Below, one piece after another: positions 53,315 to 61,668 of a stretch of DNA of 64,000 nucleotides. Made by a program: the position numbers and the translations under genes. A model generated the notes under the pieces. It searched no databases, had not been told where the DNA came from, and worked only from the letters and a program-made list of their open reading frames with translations. This DNA is from Nocardiopsis sp. YSL2 (GTDB lineage: Bacteria > Actinomycetota > Actinomycetes > Streptosporangiales > Streptosporangiaceae). The stretch spans positions 1,674,001 through 1,738,000 of the forward strand of contig NZ_JAMOAO010000001.1 of assembly GCF_030555055.1 (NCBI RefSeq). The letters run 5' to 3'. Each line of letters begins with the position of its first letter. The first letter of the stretch is position 1.

Positions 53315-53480
53315 CGGGCTCGCAGTGGTCGGTGGTGGGTCGGGAGGTGGCTGGGCACAGTGGTCAGGGCGCACCGGAGGTGACCTCTTCACCCAGGTTA
53401 GGACGGGTGAAGGGTGTCCGTGGCCGGTTCGCGGCACTCGGTCCGGTCCGGTGCGCGCGGCCCCGCGCTCCGGTCCGAAC

Positions 53481-53500
53481 GCGCGGGCCCCGGCCCGCGC
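53481..53500 (-). terminator. alr terminator hairpin
   Basis: GCGCGGGCC and GGCCCGCGC are separated by 2 bases, 5 bases after the alr stop. Confidence 0.6.
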
Positions 53501-53505
53501 CCGGT

Positions 53506-54633
53506 TCAGGCGCCGCCGACGTACTCGCGCGGGACCCGGGCGCCCACCCGTGTCACGATCTCGTACGGGATGGTGTCCAGGGTCTCGGCCCAGTCCTCGG
53601 CGGTGGGAACGCCCGGATCCGTGCTCGGGTCCCCGAACAGGATCGCGTCGTCCCCCGCCCGGACGGGGTCGTCGCCCACATCCACAACGAACTGGTCCAT
53701 GCAGACTGTTCCCGCGATCGTACGCCTGCGCCCGCCGAGGTACACCGGGCCCCTGTTGGTGGCGGCCCGGGGAACGCCGTCGCCGTAGCCGAGGGGCACC
53801 AGGGCGAGGGTGGTCTCGCGCTCGGTCACGTAGCGGTGCCCGTAGGAGACGCCGCTGTCGGCGGGCACCCGCTTGGCGAGGGCGACACGGGAGTGCAGGG
53901 TCATCGCGGGCCGAATTCCGGGCACTTCATAACCGGGAATCGGGATGAGTCCATAACTCGCGATACCTCCGCGCACGAGATCGAACCTGGCCTCGGGGAG
54001 GGTCAGGAGCGCCGCGGAGTTGGCGATGTGGCGGACCTCGGGGGTGAGTCCGGCCTTGTCCGCCGTCTCCAGGGCCTCGTGGAAGGCGGAGAGCTGGCGC
54101 GCGATCGAGGGGTGGCCGGGCTCGTCGGCGCACGCGAAGTGCGACCAGAGGCCGCTGACACGCACGTGTCCGGCGTCCTCGGCGCGCGCGGCGGCCTCCA
54201 CCAGCTGCGGCCAGTCGGCCGGGCCGACGCCGCCCCGGTTGAGGCCGGTGTCGGCCTTGAGCTGGACGCGCGCGGTGCGGCCGAGACGCCGTGCGGCCCC
54301 GATGATCTCGTCCAGGATCGCGCGGTCGCTGACGCCGAGTTCGACGTCCGCGGCGATCGCCGCGGCCACGGGCTCACCGGGCGGGACGATCCACGCCAGG
54401 ACGGGCGCGGTGATCCCGGCCTCGCGCAGGGCCAGGGCCTCGTGGATGAAGGCCGTGCCCAGCCAGGTGGCCCCGCCCGCGAGCACGGCCCGGGCGGCGG
54501 GCAGCATGCCGTGGCCGTAACCGTCGGCCTTGACCACGCCCATCAGGGGGGTGCCGCCCGCGCGCTCACGGAGCAGCCGGGCGTTGTCGGCGATCGCGTC
54601 CAGGTCGACGCGAGCATGCGCGAAGTGAGCCAT
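53506..54633 (-). CDS. alr: Alanine racemase
   Basis: PLP enzyme that makes D-alanine for peptidoglycan, 375 residues. Fold-type III barrel with the PLP lysine in VVKADGYGHG (Lys35), AARRLGRTARVQLKADTGLNRGG strands, the second catalytic tyrosine in VSYGHRY and the C-terminal TVCMDQFVVDVGD. ATG start (MAHFAHARVDL). Upstream of tsaE on the same strand, an order common in actinomycetes. Confidence 0.96.
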   Translation of the reverse strand: MAHFAHARVDLDAIADNARLLRERAGGTPLMGVVKADGYGHGMLPAARAVLAGGATWLGTAFIHEALALREAGITAPVLAWIVPPGEPVAAAIAADVELGVSDRAILDEIIGAARRLGRTARVQLKADTGLNRGGVGPADWPQLVEAAARAEDAGHVRVSGLWSHFACADEPGHPSIARQLSAFHEALETADKAGLTPEVRHIANSAALLTLPEARFDLVRGGIASYGLIPIPGYEVPGIRPAMTLHSRVALAKRVPADSGVSYGHRYVTERETTLALVPLGYGDGVPRAATNRGPVYLGGRRRTIAGTVCMDQFVVDVGDDPVRAGDDAILFGDPSTDPGVPTAEDWAETLDTIPYEIVTRVGARVPREYVGGA

Positions 54634-54723
54634 GGGGCCAGTCTTCCACGTGTGGGTTACCACAACAGAGCTGCGGGTATGTGGTGTTCGACCGAGTTCG
54701 GCGCCGTATCTGGGGGTACCGGC

Positions 54724-55284
54724 ATGAACGAGTTCGGAAGCGAACATTCCGTCAATACGGGAAGTGAGCGTTCCGTCAACACGGTGCGACTGTGGTCGGG
54801 AGGCCTCGCCACCGCGGTGGTGGCCGTGCTGGTGATCTTGGTGGGCACTCTCGTGATCCGAGGGGTCATGGGGGTTCCGGTGCTCGCGCCTGAGGAGGCC
54901 GGATACCTGGGCGACGTCGGGACCGTCGTGTACGCGCTGATGGCAGGTGTGGCGGCGCTGCTGGCCACGGGCCTGATGCAGATGCTGCTGCTGTCCGCGC
55001 CGCGGCCGCGCGCGTTCTTCGGCTGGATCATAGGTCTGATCACGGCGGTCGCCGCGGTCACGCCCTTCACCCAAGGAGCCGAGCTGCCGAGTCAGATCGC
55101 CACGGCCATGATGAACCTGGTCGCCGGCATCGCCATCGCGACGCTGCTCAACAGCGTGGCGAAGACGGCGGTCGTCCGAAGCCCGCGTGCCGACGGCCGG
55201 AGCAGGCGTACGGTCCTGCGCCACGAGGGGATCCTGCCCGACGTGGAGCGGCTGGAGCACCGGGGAGAGGCCCGGGAGCCGTAG
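54724..55284 (+). CDS. Four-helix membrane protein, DUF6069-like
   Basis: A 186-residue integral membrane protein with four hydrophobic segments (about 27-48, 63-85, 96-115, 122-141). The conserved-looking IRGVMGVPVL, LLSAPRPRAFFGWI and VTPFTQGAELPSQI resemble the DUF6069 group of actinobacterial proteins; I am moderately sure of that family. The N-terminal cytoplasmic stretch contains an 8-residue tandem repeat (GSEHSVNT, GSERSVNT). The C-terminal tail is Arg-rich. Divergent from alr. No function known. Confidence 0.72.
   Translation: MNEFGSEHSVNTGSERSVNTVRLWSGGLATAVVAVLVILVGTLVIRGVMGVPVLAPEEAGYLGDVGTVVYALMAGVAALLATGLMQMLLLSAPRPRAFFGWIIGLITAVAAVTPFTQGAELPSQIATAMMNLVAGIAIATLLNSVAKTAVVRSPRADGRSRRTVLRHEGILPDVERLEHRGEAREP
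54736..54783 (+). repeat. 24-bp imperfect tandem repeat at the 5' end of the membrane-protein gene
   Basis: Two 24-bp units match at 20 of 24 bases. Three of the four differences are silent, which suggests that selection keeps the 8-residue peptide unit. Confidence 0.75.
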
Positions 55285-55317
55285 ACCCGCCCGCCGGCGC
55301 GAAGTGAACGACGAAGG

Positions 55318-55347
55318 AGGGGCGGGGCCCGGAGGGGCCCCGCCCCT
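55318..55347. terminator. Bidirectional terminator, GGAG loop
   Basis: AGGGGCGGGGCCC pairs perfectly with its complement (13 bp) around a GGAG tetraloop, between convergent genes. Confidence 0.8.
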
Positions 55348-55442
55348 TCGCGTGCGCGGGGCGCGGCCGGAAGCGGCCCGGCACGGCGTGGCCGGGACAC
55401 TGGTGCCGGGCCGGCCCCGAGCGTGCTCCCCGGAGACCCGCC

Positions 55443-55664
55443 CTAGTGTGGGCTGACCAGCACGCCCTCGATCATCCCGGAGCGGACGATCCAGTGGTGT
55501 CCCTCGGTGTCGCGGAAGTCGAGCAGCCCCGCCTCGTCGTGCAGGGACTTCTTGACCGTGTCGAGCGTCTGGTCGGCGGTCTGGCCCTCCGCTCCGCTCA
55601 GGTCGCCGGGGCGGAAGACGTGCCTGCGGCCGGACAGCATGTGGAGAACGATTTCCGTACTCAT
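55443..55664 (-). CDS. Small hypothetical protein
   Basis: A 73-residue cytoplasmic protein without cysteines or a membrane segment. It begins MSTEIVLHMLSGRRHVF and ends HHWIVRSGMIEGVLVSPH, a beta-helix-beta pattern. ATG with a strong GAAGGAG site 6 bases upstream supports expression. It converges on the DUF6069-like gene and is divergent from the next small gene. I recognise no family. The HHWIVRSGMIEGV strand pair resembles ligand-binding edges of small beta domains, which is not enough for a function. Confidence 0.6.
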   Translation of the reverse strand: MSTEIVLHMLSGRRHVFRPGDLSGAEGQTADQTLDTVKKSLHDEAGLLDFRDTEGHHWIVRSGMIEGVLVSPH

Positions 55665-55913
55665 ACGCTGCTCCTTCCCATCTGAGGTGCGCGCACCCAC
55701 GATGTCGTCCGGATATCGGCGGATACGGACACCGTACATGTGACAGCCACCACACACCCGTCCCGCCGTGACCGCCGGGATACTGAGAACCCCCCACAGG
55801 CTCGGCGCGTCAGACACGGTGGACGAAGGAGTTCTCCACTCCACACGCGTGGAGGGTCGGGGAGCGACGCACCCGTTCCGCAAGGCGCCAGGCGGACAGA
55901 AGGAGGACCGACG

Positions 55914-56231
55914 ATGAAGTTCGACGCCGTGCCCGTCGAGGACGACGAGCTCGCCCCCCCGCGTTCCGCGGACCCCGACGCGGCCGACGGCGAGCCCGGC
56001 GACCTCCCCGGCGCCCCGGCGCCCGACTCCCGCCTGCGGCGGACCTTCGACTACGCGCGCGTGCGCGCCGCGTTCGACCTGGGACGCGTGCACGGAGCCC
56101 TCAACCGGATGCACCACACCATCGAGGTCGCCCACGCCGAGGAAGCGCCACACGTCGGCGCCGCCCCCACGGAACCGCTCCCCACCGACGTCTTCCGCCC
56201 CGAGGCCTTCCAGGCCCGTGTCTCCCCCTGA
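55914..56231 (+). CDS. Hypothetical acidic protein upstream of the T7SS toxin genes
   Basis: A 105-residue protein: an acidic, Pro/Asp-rich, probably disordered first half (VEDDELAPPRSADPDAAD), then one amphipathic helix (FDYARVRAAFDLGRVHGALNRMHHTIEVA) and a Pro-rich tail. AAGGAGG lies 6-7 bases before the ATG. It is 24 bases upstream of the DUF6507 gene on the same strand, so the two and the toxin gene may form one operon. A secretion adaptor or chaperone role is conceivable but rests on position alone. Confidence 0.6.
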   Translation: MKFDAVPVEDDELAPPRSADPDAADGEPGDLPGAPAPDSRLRRTFDYARVRAAFDLGRVHGALNRMHHTIEVAHAEEAPHVGAAPTEPLPTDVFRPEAFQARVSP

Positions 56232-56255
56232 TCACCCGACCCCCGAGGAGTTCGT

Positions 56256-56627
56256 ATGTCCGCTTGGGATATCACGCCCCAGGAAGTCGGATCCGTCCTG
56301 TCCACCACCGCCGGCTACATCGGCGAGGAAGGCGGCTCCGACGGTCTGCTCGGTGAGATGACCAGCCTGGAGAGCACGATCACCAACCTGAACAGCTACG
56401 TGAACAGCGCCCCCATCTCCGTCTCCCTGGGCGAGTTCGCCGAGCACTACTTCGGTCTCATGGGCGACATGCTCAGCCTGACGGCCAACGCCCTGGAGCG
56501 GACCAGCGAGGCGACCACGGCCTACGTCGAGGGCAACAACGAGATGGCCCTGGAGTCCCAGCGCAACGCGGGCGTGGTCCCGCCGCCGCCCCCGCCGCCC
56601 ACCTACGGCCCCAACGTCCCGGTCTGA
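56256..56627 (+). CDS. DUF6507 family protein (WXG-like partner)
   Basis: A 123-residue, mostly helical protein opening with SAWDITPQEVGSVL, as in DUF6507, with a long helical hairpin (about 15-100) and a PPPPPPP tail. Size, lack of cysteine and helical-hairpin form recall ESX/WXG100 and the small targeting partners encoded before LXG toxins. It stands directly upstream of a WXG-containing toxin, so it is probably the secretion partner. ATG with GAGGAG 6-7 bases upstream. The family has no assigned function that I know of. Confidence 0.8.
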   Translation: MSAWDITPQEVGSVLSTTAGYIGEEGGSDGLLGEMTSLESTITNLNSYVNSAPISVSLGEFAEHYFGLMGDMLSLTANALERTSEATTAYVEGNNEMALESQRNAGVVPPPPPPPTYGPNVPV

Positions 56628-56737
56628 TCGACCGCGACCGCTCGGTCGGTCCGGCTCCTCCGTAATTCCCTCACGGCGCCCCCGCGCCGTGCGCCCCGTG
56701 CTCGCCATCCCCGCCCGCCCCACACGGAGGGATTCCC

Positions 56738-59700
56738 GTGCTCCCACCCGAACCGTCAGTGTCCACCGCCCCACCTCTCAGCCTCGACGAGCAGATGGGG
56801 ATGATGGTCGACAGCGAGGGCAAGATCAGCCCGGCCACGTTCCCGGAGCCCAGCGCCTACCCCGGCTCCATCGAGATCTACGCCTCGAACCTGCGGACGG
56901 CGGGGGAACAGGTCAGCGGTCTCGGCGACGACATCAAGTCCGCCTGGGGCGGCCTGACCTCCTGCTACCAGGCCCCTGAGGCCGGGGAGCTCTACTCCGT
57001 CCTGGACCCTGTGGCCACCGACGGCAACACCGTCCAGCGGGCGATGAACCGCGCCGCCACCGCCCTGGACAACTTCGCCGAGGACCTCACCAGCATCAAG
57101 TCCCGCTGGTCGAGCCTGCGTACCGAGGCCTGGGATCTGCGCGCACGCATGGCCGAGAAGGGCGACGAATGGCGCGACGCCGAGGGATGGAAGGGGTTGA
57201 TCGGCGTCGGTGAGAGCCCCCTGGTGGAGGAGAACGACAACCTGATCGAAAAGGGCTTCCGCATCATCGAGGACTACGCGGAGGCCGAACTCACCTGCGC
57301 GAACGCCATCAACCTCTTCGTGCCGGACCGCACCAGGTTCGAGAAGGCGGGCGCCGACTCGGACAGCCTGGACCCGAACGTCTTCTACCACGGCTTCGAA
57401 CAGGACCTGTCGGAGCTTGCCACCGAGTGGGGGATCGAAGGGGCCACCACCGACGAGCACTGGTGGGTCGACGCCGGCGCGGCCGTGTGGGACTTCGGGG
57501 TCGGCGCGGTCGAGGGTCTGGGGGCCGCCGTCGGCGCCCACAGCTCCGAGGGCTGGTTCTCCATGTCCTGGGACGACGCGCTGATGGAGAACTGGGAGGG
57601 CACCCTCCAGTCGGTGGCGTCCCTGGCCGGCGTGTACGACGCCGAGTCCGACAGCTACGGCTGGGCCGGCTGGGACACCGTCGGCGAGGCCTGGAAGGAC
57701 GCCGCCCACGCGGTCGTGCCGTGGGAGGAGTGGGGTGAGCGGCCCGGCTACGTGATCGGTACCGCGCTGCTCAACATCGGCGTGACCGTGGCGGGTGTCG
57801 CCCTGTCGGCGACCGGTGTCGGCGCCGCCGTCGGCGTGCCCCTCCTGGCCTGGCGCGGCGCGTCCATCCTCAACAAGATGAGCGGCAGCCGCCTACCGGA
57901 CATGGACCTGCCCTCGGGCGACTCCCCCTCCCCCATCTCGATCCAGCTCAACCTGCCGAACTTCGCGGGGGGCAACAGGACGCTGTTCGAGTTCGACCTG
58001 TCCGGGTTCGGGGGCGTCGACCCCAGGCGCATCCAGGACATGCAGGACGCCCTGGCGCGCTTCGCGGAGCGGAACGGGGGCGTGGACGGCACGGGCGACT
58101 CCGGCTCCCCCACGGGTTCTCGGCCCCGCACGGGGGACGACACCTCCACGGCGGACGAGAACCGGCGCACCTCCCAGCATCCCGGGTACACCGTCGAGGA
58201 CTTCCGGGACGGCATGACCGTCGAGGACGTGTTCAACCCGGTCTCCCCGGAAGCCACCGCGCTCCGGGACCGGTACGGTGCGGACTTCCGCCGGACCGAC
58301 GCGGAGCAGGGCGGTGACCGCGACAACTGGGAGGGCTCGGGCGACGGTAACGACGGCCGGGAGCTGCAGTACGCCGAAATCGGCCGGAGCCCGGACCACT
58401 TGGAGAACTCCGCGACCCCGGACACGCCGCAGAACCGGCGGGCCGATGCTTCCAGCTCGGACCCCGACTTCGACGCCCCGGACGACTTCCGCCCCGACGG
58501 CCCGGAGATGGCGGACCGGTCCCCGACCGTCACCAACAGCGTCGACAACGACACCCGGCCGGGCGACTCGCCCGCCAACGGCAACGACGGACCGAACAAC
58601 TCTCACGTGGACCAGGGCAGCGGTTCGACCACGGTCGCCACCGGCGGCGGCAACGGCACCGGCCCCACGGGAGGACCGGGCTCCGGTCTCCCGGGCGACG
58701 GCGACAGCGAACCCCTGGACCCGAACCGCCGGGACGCGCACACGCGCGCCGTCCGCACGCAGGAGGTCATCGACGAGCTGGGGCTGGGGAACGGCGTCAG
58801 GCCGCCCGACTTCAACGAGCGCTTCGTCGATCTGCTCAACCAGCGCCCGGACCTGTTCAACGAGTTCTACGACCGTGGCGGCTCCAGGCGCAGCGTCGAA
58901 TTCGCGATCGAAGGGATCAAGCTACCGATCCTGACCCGGGTCGGGGACAACGGCGAATGGTTGCCCAAGAGCAACCTGAGCGAGCCGGATCCCCCCGAAT
59001 ACCTCACCTCGAACCCGAACCGAATCGAGGTCGGCGACGACCCGAACCACCCGGACGCGCTCCGCCTGAACGACCTCGCGGAGCAGCGGCGGACCGCCAT
59101 CGACGATGCCAAGACCGCCAGGGAGAAGTACGAGTCCCTGCGCAACGAGATCGGTGACCGCGACCCGGAGGTCCAGCGGTTGAGGCAGGTCTACGAGGAC
59201 GTTCGCGCCCAACACGGTGGGGTGGAGAAGCATCCTGATGTCAAGCGCGCCCGCATCGAATACGAGTCGCTGCGCAACGAACAGGGGAACCTCGATCCGG
59301 AGGTCCAGCGGCGTCACGAAGCGAAGAACACGCTCCTCGGTGAGTCGTCGCGCGCGAGTGAGACCTTCGGTGAGGAGGTGGCCCGCCAAATCGTCAGGGA
59401 GAAGTTCGACGGCAACACCACCATCACCCTGGACGACGGCACCCCGCTGGAGCTGCCGAGGGTCATCAGGGAGATCAAGCCCACCACCTACCCCGGTCAC
59501 GGCAACAGCCAGTTCGACCAGATCCACCTTGCCGAGGGTCCAAACGGCAAACCGATGTTCGTGGTGATGGAGGCCAAGAGCAGCCTGACGACCGACCTCG
59601 GCGAGCGCACCATCCCGCCGCCCGCCGGCTCGAACAGCCCTCCCACCCGCGTCTCCCAGGGCAGCAGGCCGTACTTCGGTGACATCCTCGAAGCCATGAA

Positions 59701-59899
59701 GGAGCGCGGTAGGAAGGCGATTCAGAAACGGCCGGAGGACAGCAAGAACCCGCTCAACGAACTCAATCTGGCCGAGGAGCTCGAGGATGCATTGGATGAT
59801 GCCAGAGTGCTCTATGTGGAGGCCAAGGGCGACCCCCGTGGCCCAGAGTACGGTGGGGGCGCATTCAGGCTGTTCGACATCGGCGAAGAGAACCCGTAA
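56738..59899 (+). CDS. WXG-domain polymorphic toxin with C-terminal PD-(D/E)XK-type nuclease
   Basis: A 1053-residue modular toxin. The N-terminal helical domain (about 40-200) carries WGG (70-72) in the turn, as in WXG100/ESX proteins. A hydrophobic segment at about 337-372 (GTALLNIGVTVAGVALSATG) could enter a membrane. A long Asp/Gly/Pro/Ser linker (about 440-670) follows, then a charged helical region with two copies of YESLRNE-x-G ... DPEVQR about 44 residues apart. The C-terminal domain (about 870-1053) has FDQI (Asp927), VVMEAKSS (Glu945, Lys947) and QGSRPYFGDIL (974-984), the layout of restriction-endonuclease-fold toxin tips. GTG start with GGAGGG upstream. An immunity gene follows after 11 bases. 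Predicted to be exported by a type VII system and to cut nucleic acid. Confidence 0.83.
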   Translation: MLPPEPSVSTAPPLSLDEQMGMMVDSEGKISPATFPEPSAYPGSIEIYASNLRTAGEQVSGLGDDIKSAWGGLTSCYQAPEAGELYSVLDPVATDGNTVQRAMNRAATALDNFAEDLTSIKSRWSSLRTEAWDLRARMAEKGDEWRDAEGWKGLIGVGESPLVEENDNLIEKGFRIIEDYAEAELTCANAINLFVPDRTRFEKAGADSDSLDPNVFYHGFEQDLSELATEWGIEGATTDEHWWVDAGAAVWDFGVGAVEGLGAAVGAHSSEGWFSMSWDDALMENWEGTLQSVASLAGVYDAESDSYGWAGWDTVGEAWKDAAHAVVPWEEWGERPGYVIGTALLNIGVTVAGVALSATGVGAAVGVPLLAWRGASILNKMSGSRLPDMDLPSGDSPSPISIQLNLPNFAGGNRTLFEFDLSGFGGVDPRRIQDMQDALARFAERNGGVDGTGDSGSPTGSRPRTGDDTSTADENRRTSQHPGYTVEDFRDGMTVEDVFNPVSPEATALRDRYGADFRRTDAEQGGDRDNWEGSGDGNDGRELQYAEIGRSPDHLENSATPDTPQNRRADASSSDPDFDAPDDFRPDGPEMADRSPTVTNSVDNDTRPGDSPANGNDGPNNSHVDQGSGSTTVATGGGNGTGPTGGPGSGLPGDGDSEPLDPNRRDAHTRAVRTQEVIDELGLGNGVRPPDFNERFVDLLNQRPDLFNEFYDRGGSRRSVEFAIEGIKLPILTRVGDNGEWLPKSNLSEPDPPEYLTSNPNRIEVGDDPNHPDALRLNDLAEQRRTAIDDAKTAREKYESLRNEIGDRDPEVQRLRQVYEDVRAQHGGVEKHPDVKRARIEYESLRNEQGNLDPEVQRRHEAKNTLLGESSRASETFGEEVARQIVREKFDGNTTITLDDGTPLELPRVIREIKPTTYPGHGNSQFDQIHLAEGPNGKPMFVVMEAKSSLTTDLGERTIPPPAGSNSPPTRVSQGSRPYFGDILEAMKERGRKAIQKRPEDSKNPLNELNLAEELEDALDDARVLYVEAKGDPRGPEYGGGAFRLFDIGEENP

Positions 59900-59910
59900 G
59901 GACTGACACG

Positions 59911-60801
59911 ATGGTCTACTCCATTCCCGCCCACGATCTCAGTGCCACTGGCTTGGAACCACTGATCGAACGCATCCCACGCACCCGTGCTCGGATCGGA
60001 GACAAGGCAGAGCAGCGACCCAAGTCCATCGACCTCAAGCTGAACACGCTGTGGTTGGACGCGTGCACCACGTTGGCCGTGGATCGCCGGGCCGCCGACC
60101 TGGAGACCTGGGAGGCGTGGACGGCCGCCATGCAGATCTACAACGCCGTCTTCGACATCACCACCCCCGAAGCGGGCGTACCGGTCGAGTTCATGTTCGA
60201 CCACAAGATCCGGCACACGACCGCGACCGGCCCCTTGTACTTTGCCGACGCCGGGGCCTGGGACATGGCGTTCTACCTCGCCGTCACCTGCCGCGACCAG
60301 CACCGCTGGAAAAAGCTCTGCCACATCGACGTCGAAGTCCTGCGACGGGCACAGCGGGGCCAGGGCCGCGAGTACAACACCTTCTCCTACCACTGGATCG
60401 CCGCACGGCAGGCCTACATCCTCCATCGGCCCGAACTGGTCGAGGAACTCACCGCCGCCATGGAGCTCTCCGACCCCGCACGAGCCGAGTTCGGCGACCC
60501 TGACCAGCTGAACAAGGTCGTCTTCCCGCAGATGAACACCTTCTTGAAGTTCGCCCAAGGCGACTCGGACGGCTTCAACGAAGCACTCGCCAACGGCCTC
60601 ACCCTCTGGCGCGACTATGTGACTTCTGATGAGGAGCGCGCTGAGGACATCAAGAACGTGACACCCCTCGGACTCCTCGCCCTCGCCTGCATGGGTTACG
60701 ACCGCAGCTTCCACGAATCCGGATTCCAACTCGAAGTCGAATCGGACTACCTGCCCAAGCACATCGTCGAACGGTCCTGGCACGGAGAATTCGACATCTG
60801 A
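59911..60801 (+). CDS. Immunity 49 family protein
   Basis: A 296-residue all-helical cytoplasmic protein immediately downstream of the toxin (11-base gap, AAGGAC ribosome site). The pattern of paired helices with WEAWTAAMQIYNAVFD, FYLAVTCRD, TPLGLLALACMGYDRSF and the C-terminal VESDYLPKHIVE is typical of Imm49. It should bind and neutralise the nuclease tip encoded upstream, protecting the producer and siblings. Base composition is somewhat less GC-rich than its neighbours, as often in toxin/immunity cassettes. Full length. Confidence 0.85.
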   Translation: MVYSIPAHDLSATGLEPLIERIPRTRARIGDKAEQRPKSIDLKLNTLWLDACTTLAVDRRAADLETWEAWTAAMQIYNAVFDITTPEAGVPVEFMFDHKIRHTTATGPLYFADAGAWDMAFYLAVTCRDQHRWKKLCHIDVEVLRRAQRGQGREYNTFSYHWIAARQAYILHRPELVEELTAAMELSDPARAEFGDPDQLNKVVFPQMNTFLKFAQGDSDGFNEALANGLTLWRDYVTSDEERAEDIKNVTPLGLLALACMGYDRSFHESGFQLEVESDYLPKHIVERSWHGEFDI

Positions 60802-60867
60802 CGCCCGAAGGCCAGCCCCTCCTGTCCAGAAAATCGACCCGAGCAACCCTGAAACCTCCTGAGGGAA

Positions 60868-61332
60868 ATGCCGACACACCATTTCAAGCGGGGTAATCTC
60901 GACCCTGCGCACCAGAAGGAAGCCCTCACCCAGATCGGCGTCAATATTCTGGATGGGGTGCCTAATGGGTGGAGTAGAATCACTTACATGGAAGAAGCTG
61001 TCATCGAGCACTCCACTGCTCTCCTCGAAGTCGAGTACGAAGACGGCTCAACCTCCCGCGAGTCCACTACTGGCCTCAGTTTCCTGATCGACGATCTTCG
61101 GGCGGGGATGTACCAGGAGGGCAAGGGAACATGGTTCTCCATGAAGTACGTCATCACACCCCCCGGAAAGTTCCACGTCGACTTCAACTATGACGAAGAT
61201 CCCGGCCTGACCTTCCCCACCGCCCACGGCTTCACCGTGGACCTCGAGTACTTCCCCCGAGATGAGGAGCACATCCCCGACTGGCTCTGGGAGAAACTCC
61301 AGGAGGAAGCCGAAGGACGAGCCACCGAGTAA
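60868..61332 (+). CDS. YezG/DUF600-like immunity protein
   Basis: A 154-residue protein with the YezG-family pattern: VPNGWSRITYMEEAVIEH, YEDGSTSRES, LIDDLRAGMYQEGKGTWFSM, GKFHVDFNYDEDPGL and FPRDEEHIPDWLWEKL. YezG is the antitoxin of the LXG nuclease YeeF in Bacillus, so a role in immunity is well founded. It is probably an extra (orphan) immunity gene, since Imm49 already adjoins the toxin. ATG; GAGGGA is close to it. It lies 66 bases after the Imm49 gene and has lower GC content than most of the window. Confidence 0.8.
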   Translation: MPTHHFKRGNLDPAHQKEALTQIGVNILDGVPNGWSRITYMEEAVIEHSTALLEVEYEDGSTSRESTTGLSFLIDDLRAGMYQEGKGTWFSMKYVITPPGKFHVDFNYDEDPGLTFPTAHGFTVDLEYFPRDEEHIPDWLWEKLQEEAEGRATE

Positions 61333-61479
61333 GGGCGTCCGAGTCACGTTTCACGCGGATTCGAAATGCCCGGAGTGTCATGGATCCCCAAGACAAGGTT
61401 CGAACGGCCCTCGCTGCCATGAAGCACTAGAAGGAACAGAAGGAATCCGGGAGAGGCACCACCGGGTGACCTTTGCGAG

Positions 61480-61631
61480 GGCTGGAACCGGAACCAACAA
61501 GGACCCCTCGTATGACGTACTCCGTCCCTGCACATGGCCTCGGTCGCCACGGGCGTGGCAAAGAAGCGCGCGCGCTCGGACCAGGCCATGGTCCAACGCC
61601 CCTGAACGCCCGGCCGAATGAGGCCCAGTAG
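61480..61631 (+). pseudogene. Truncated remnant of an Imm49 paralogue
   Basis: From ATG 61512 a 39-codon frame begins MTYSVPAHGLGRHG, closely resembling the start of the intact Imm49 (MVYSIPAHDLSATG). The 20 bases upstream (AAGGAC followed by a similarly spaced start) also resemble those before the intact gene. Similarity is lost after about 14 codons, and the frame ends at TAG 61631 just before the DUF6177 ribosome site. Most likely a decayed duplicate immunity cassette; a short functional peptide is less likely. Confidence 0.5.
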
Positions 61632-61668
61632 CGTACGAACCGCCCCGCTCCCCCTCGAAGGAGTCCCC

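Noticed and set aside
61378..61428. 16-codon ORF MDPQDKVRTALAAMKH
   Set aside because: No ribosome site and no similarity that I can support; could be a toxin-end relic, but evidence is too thin.
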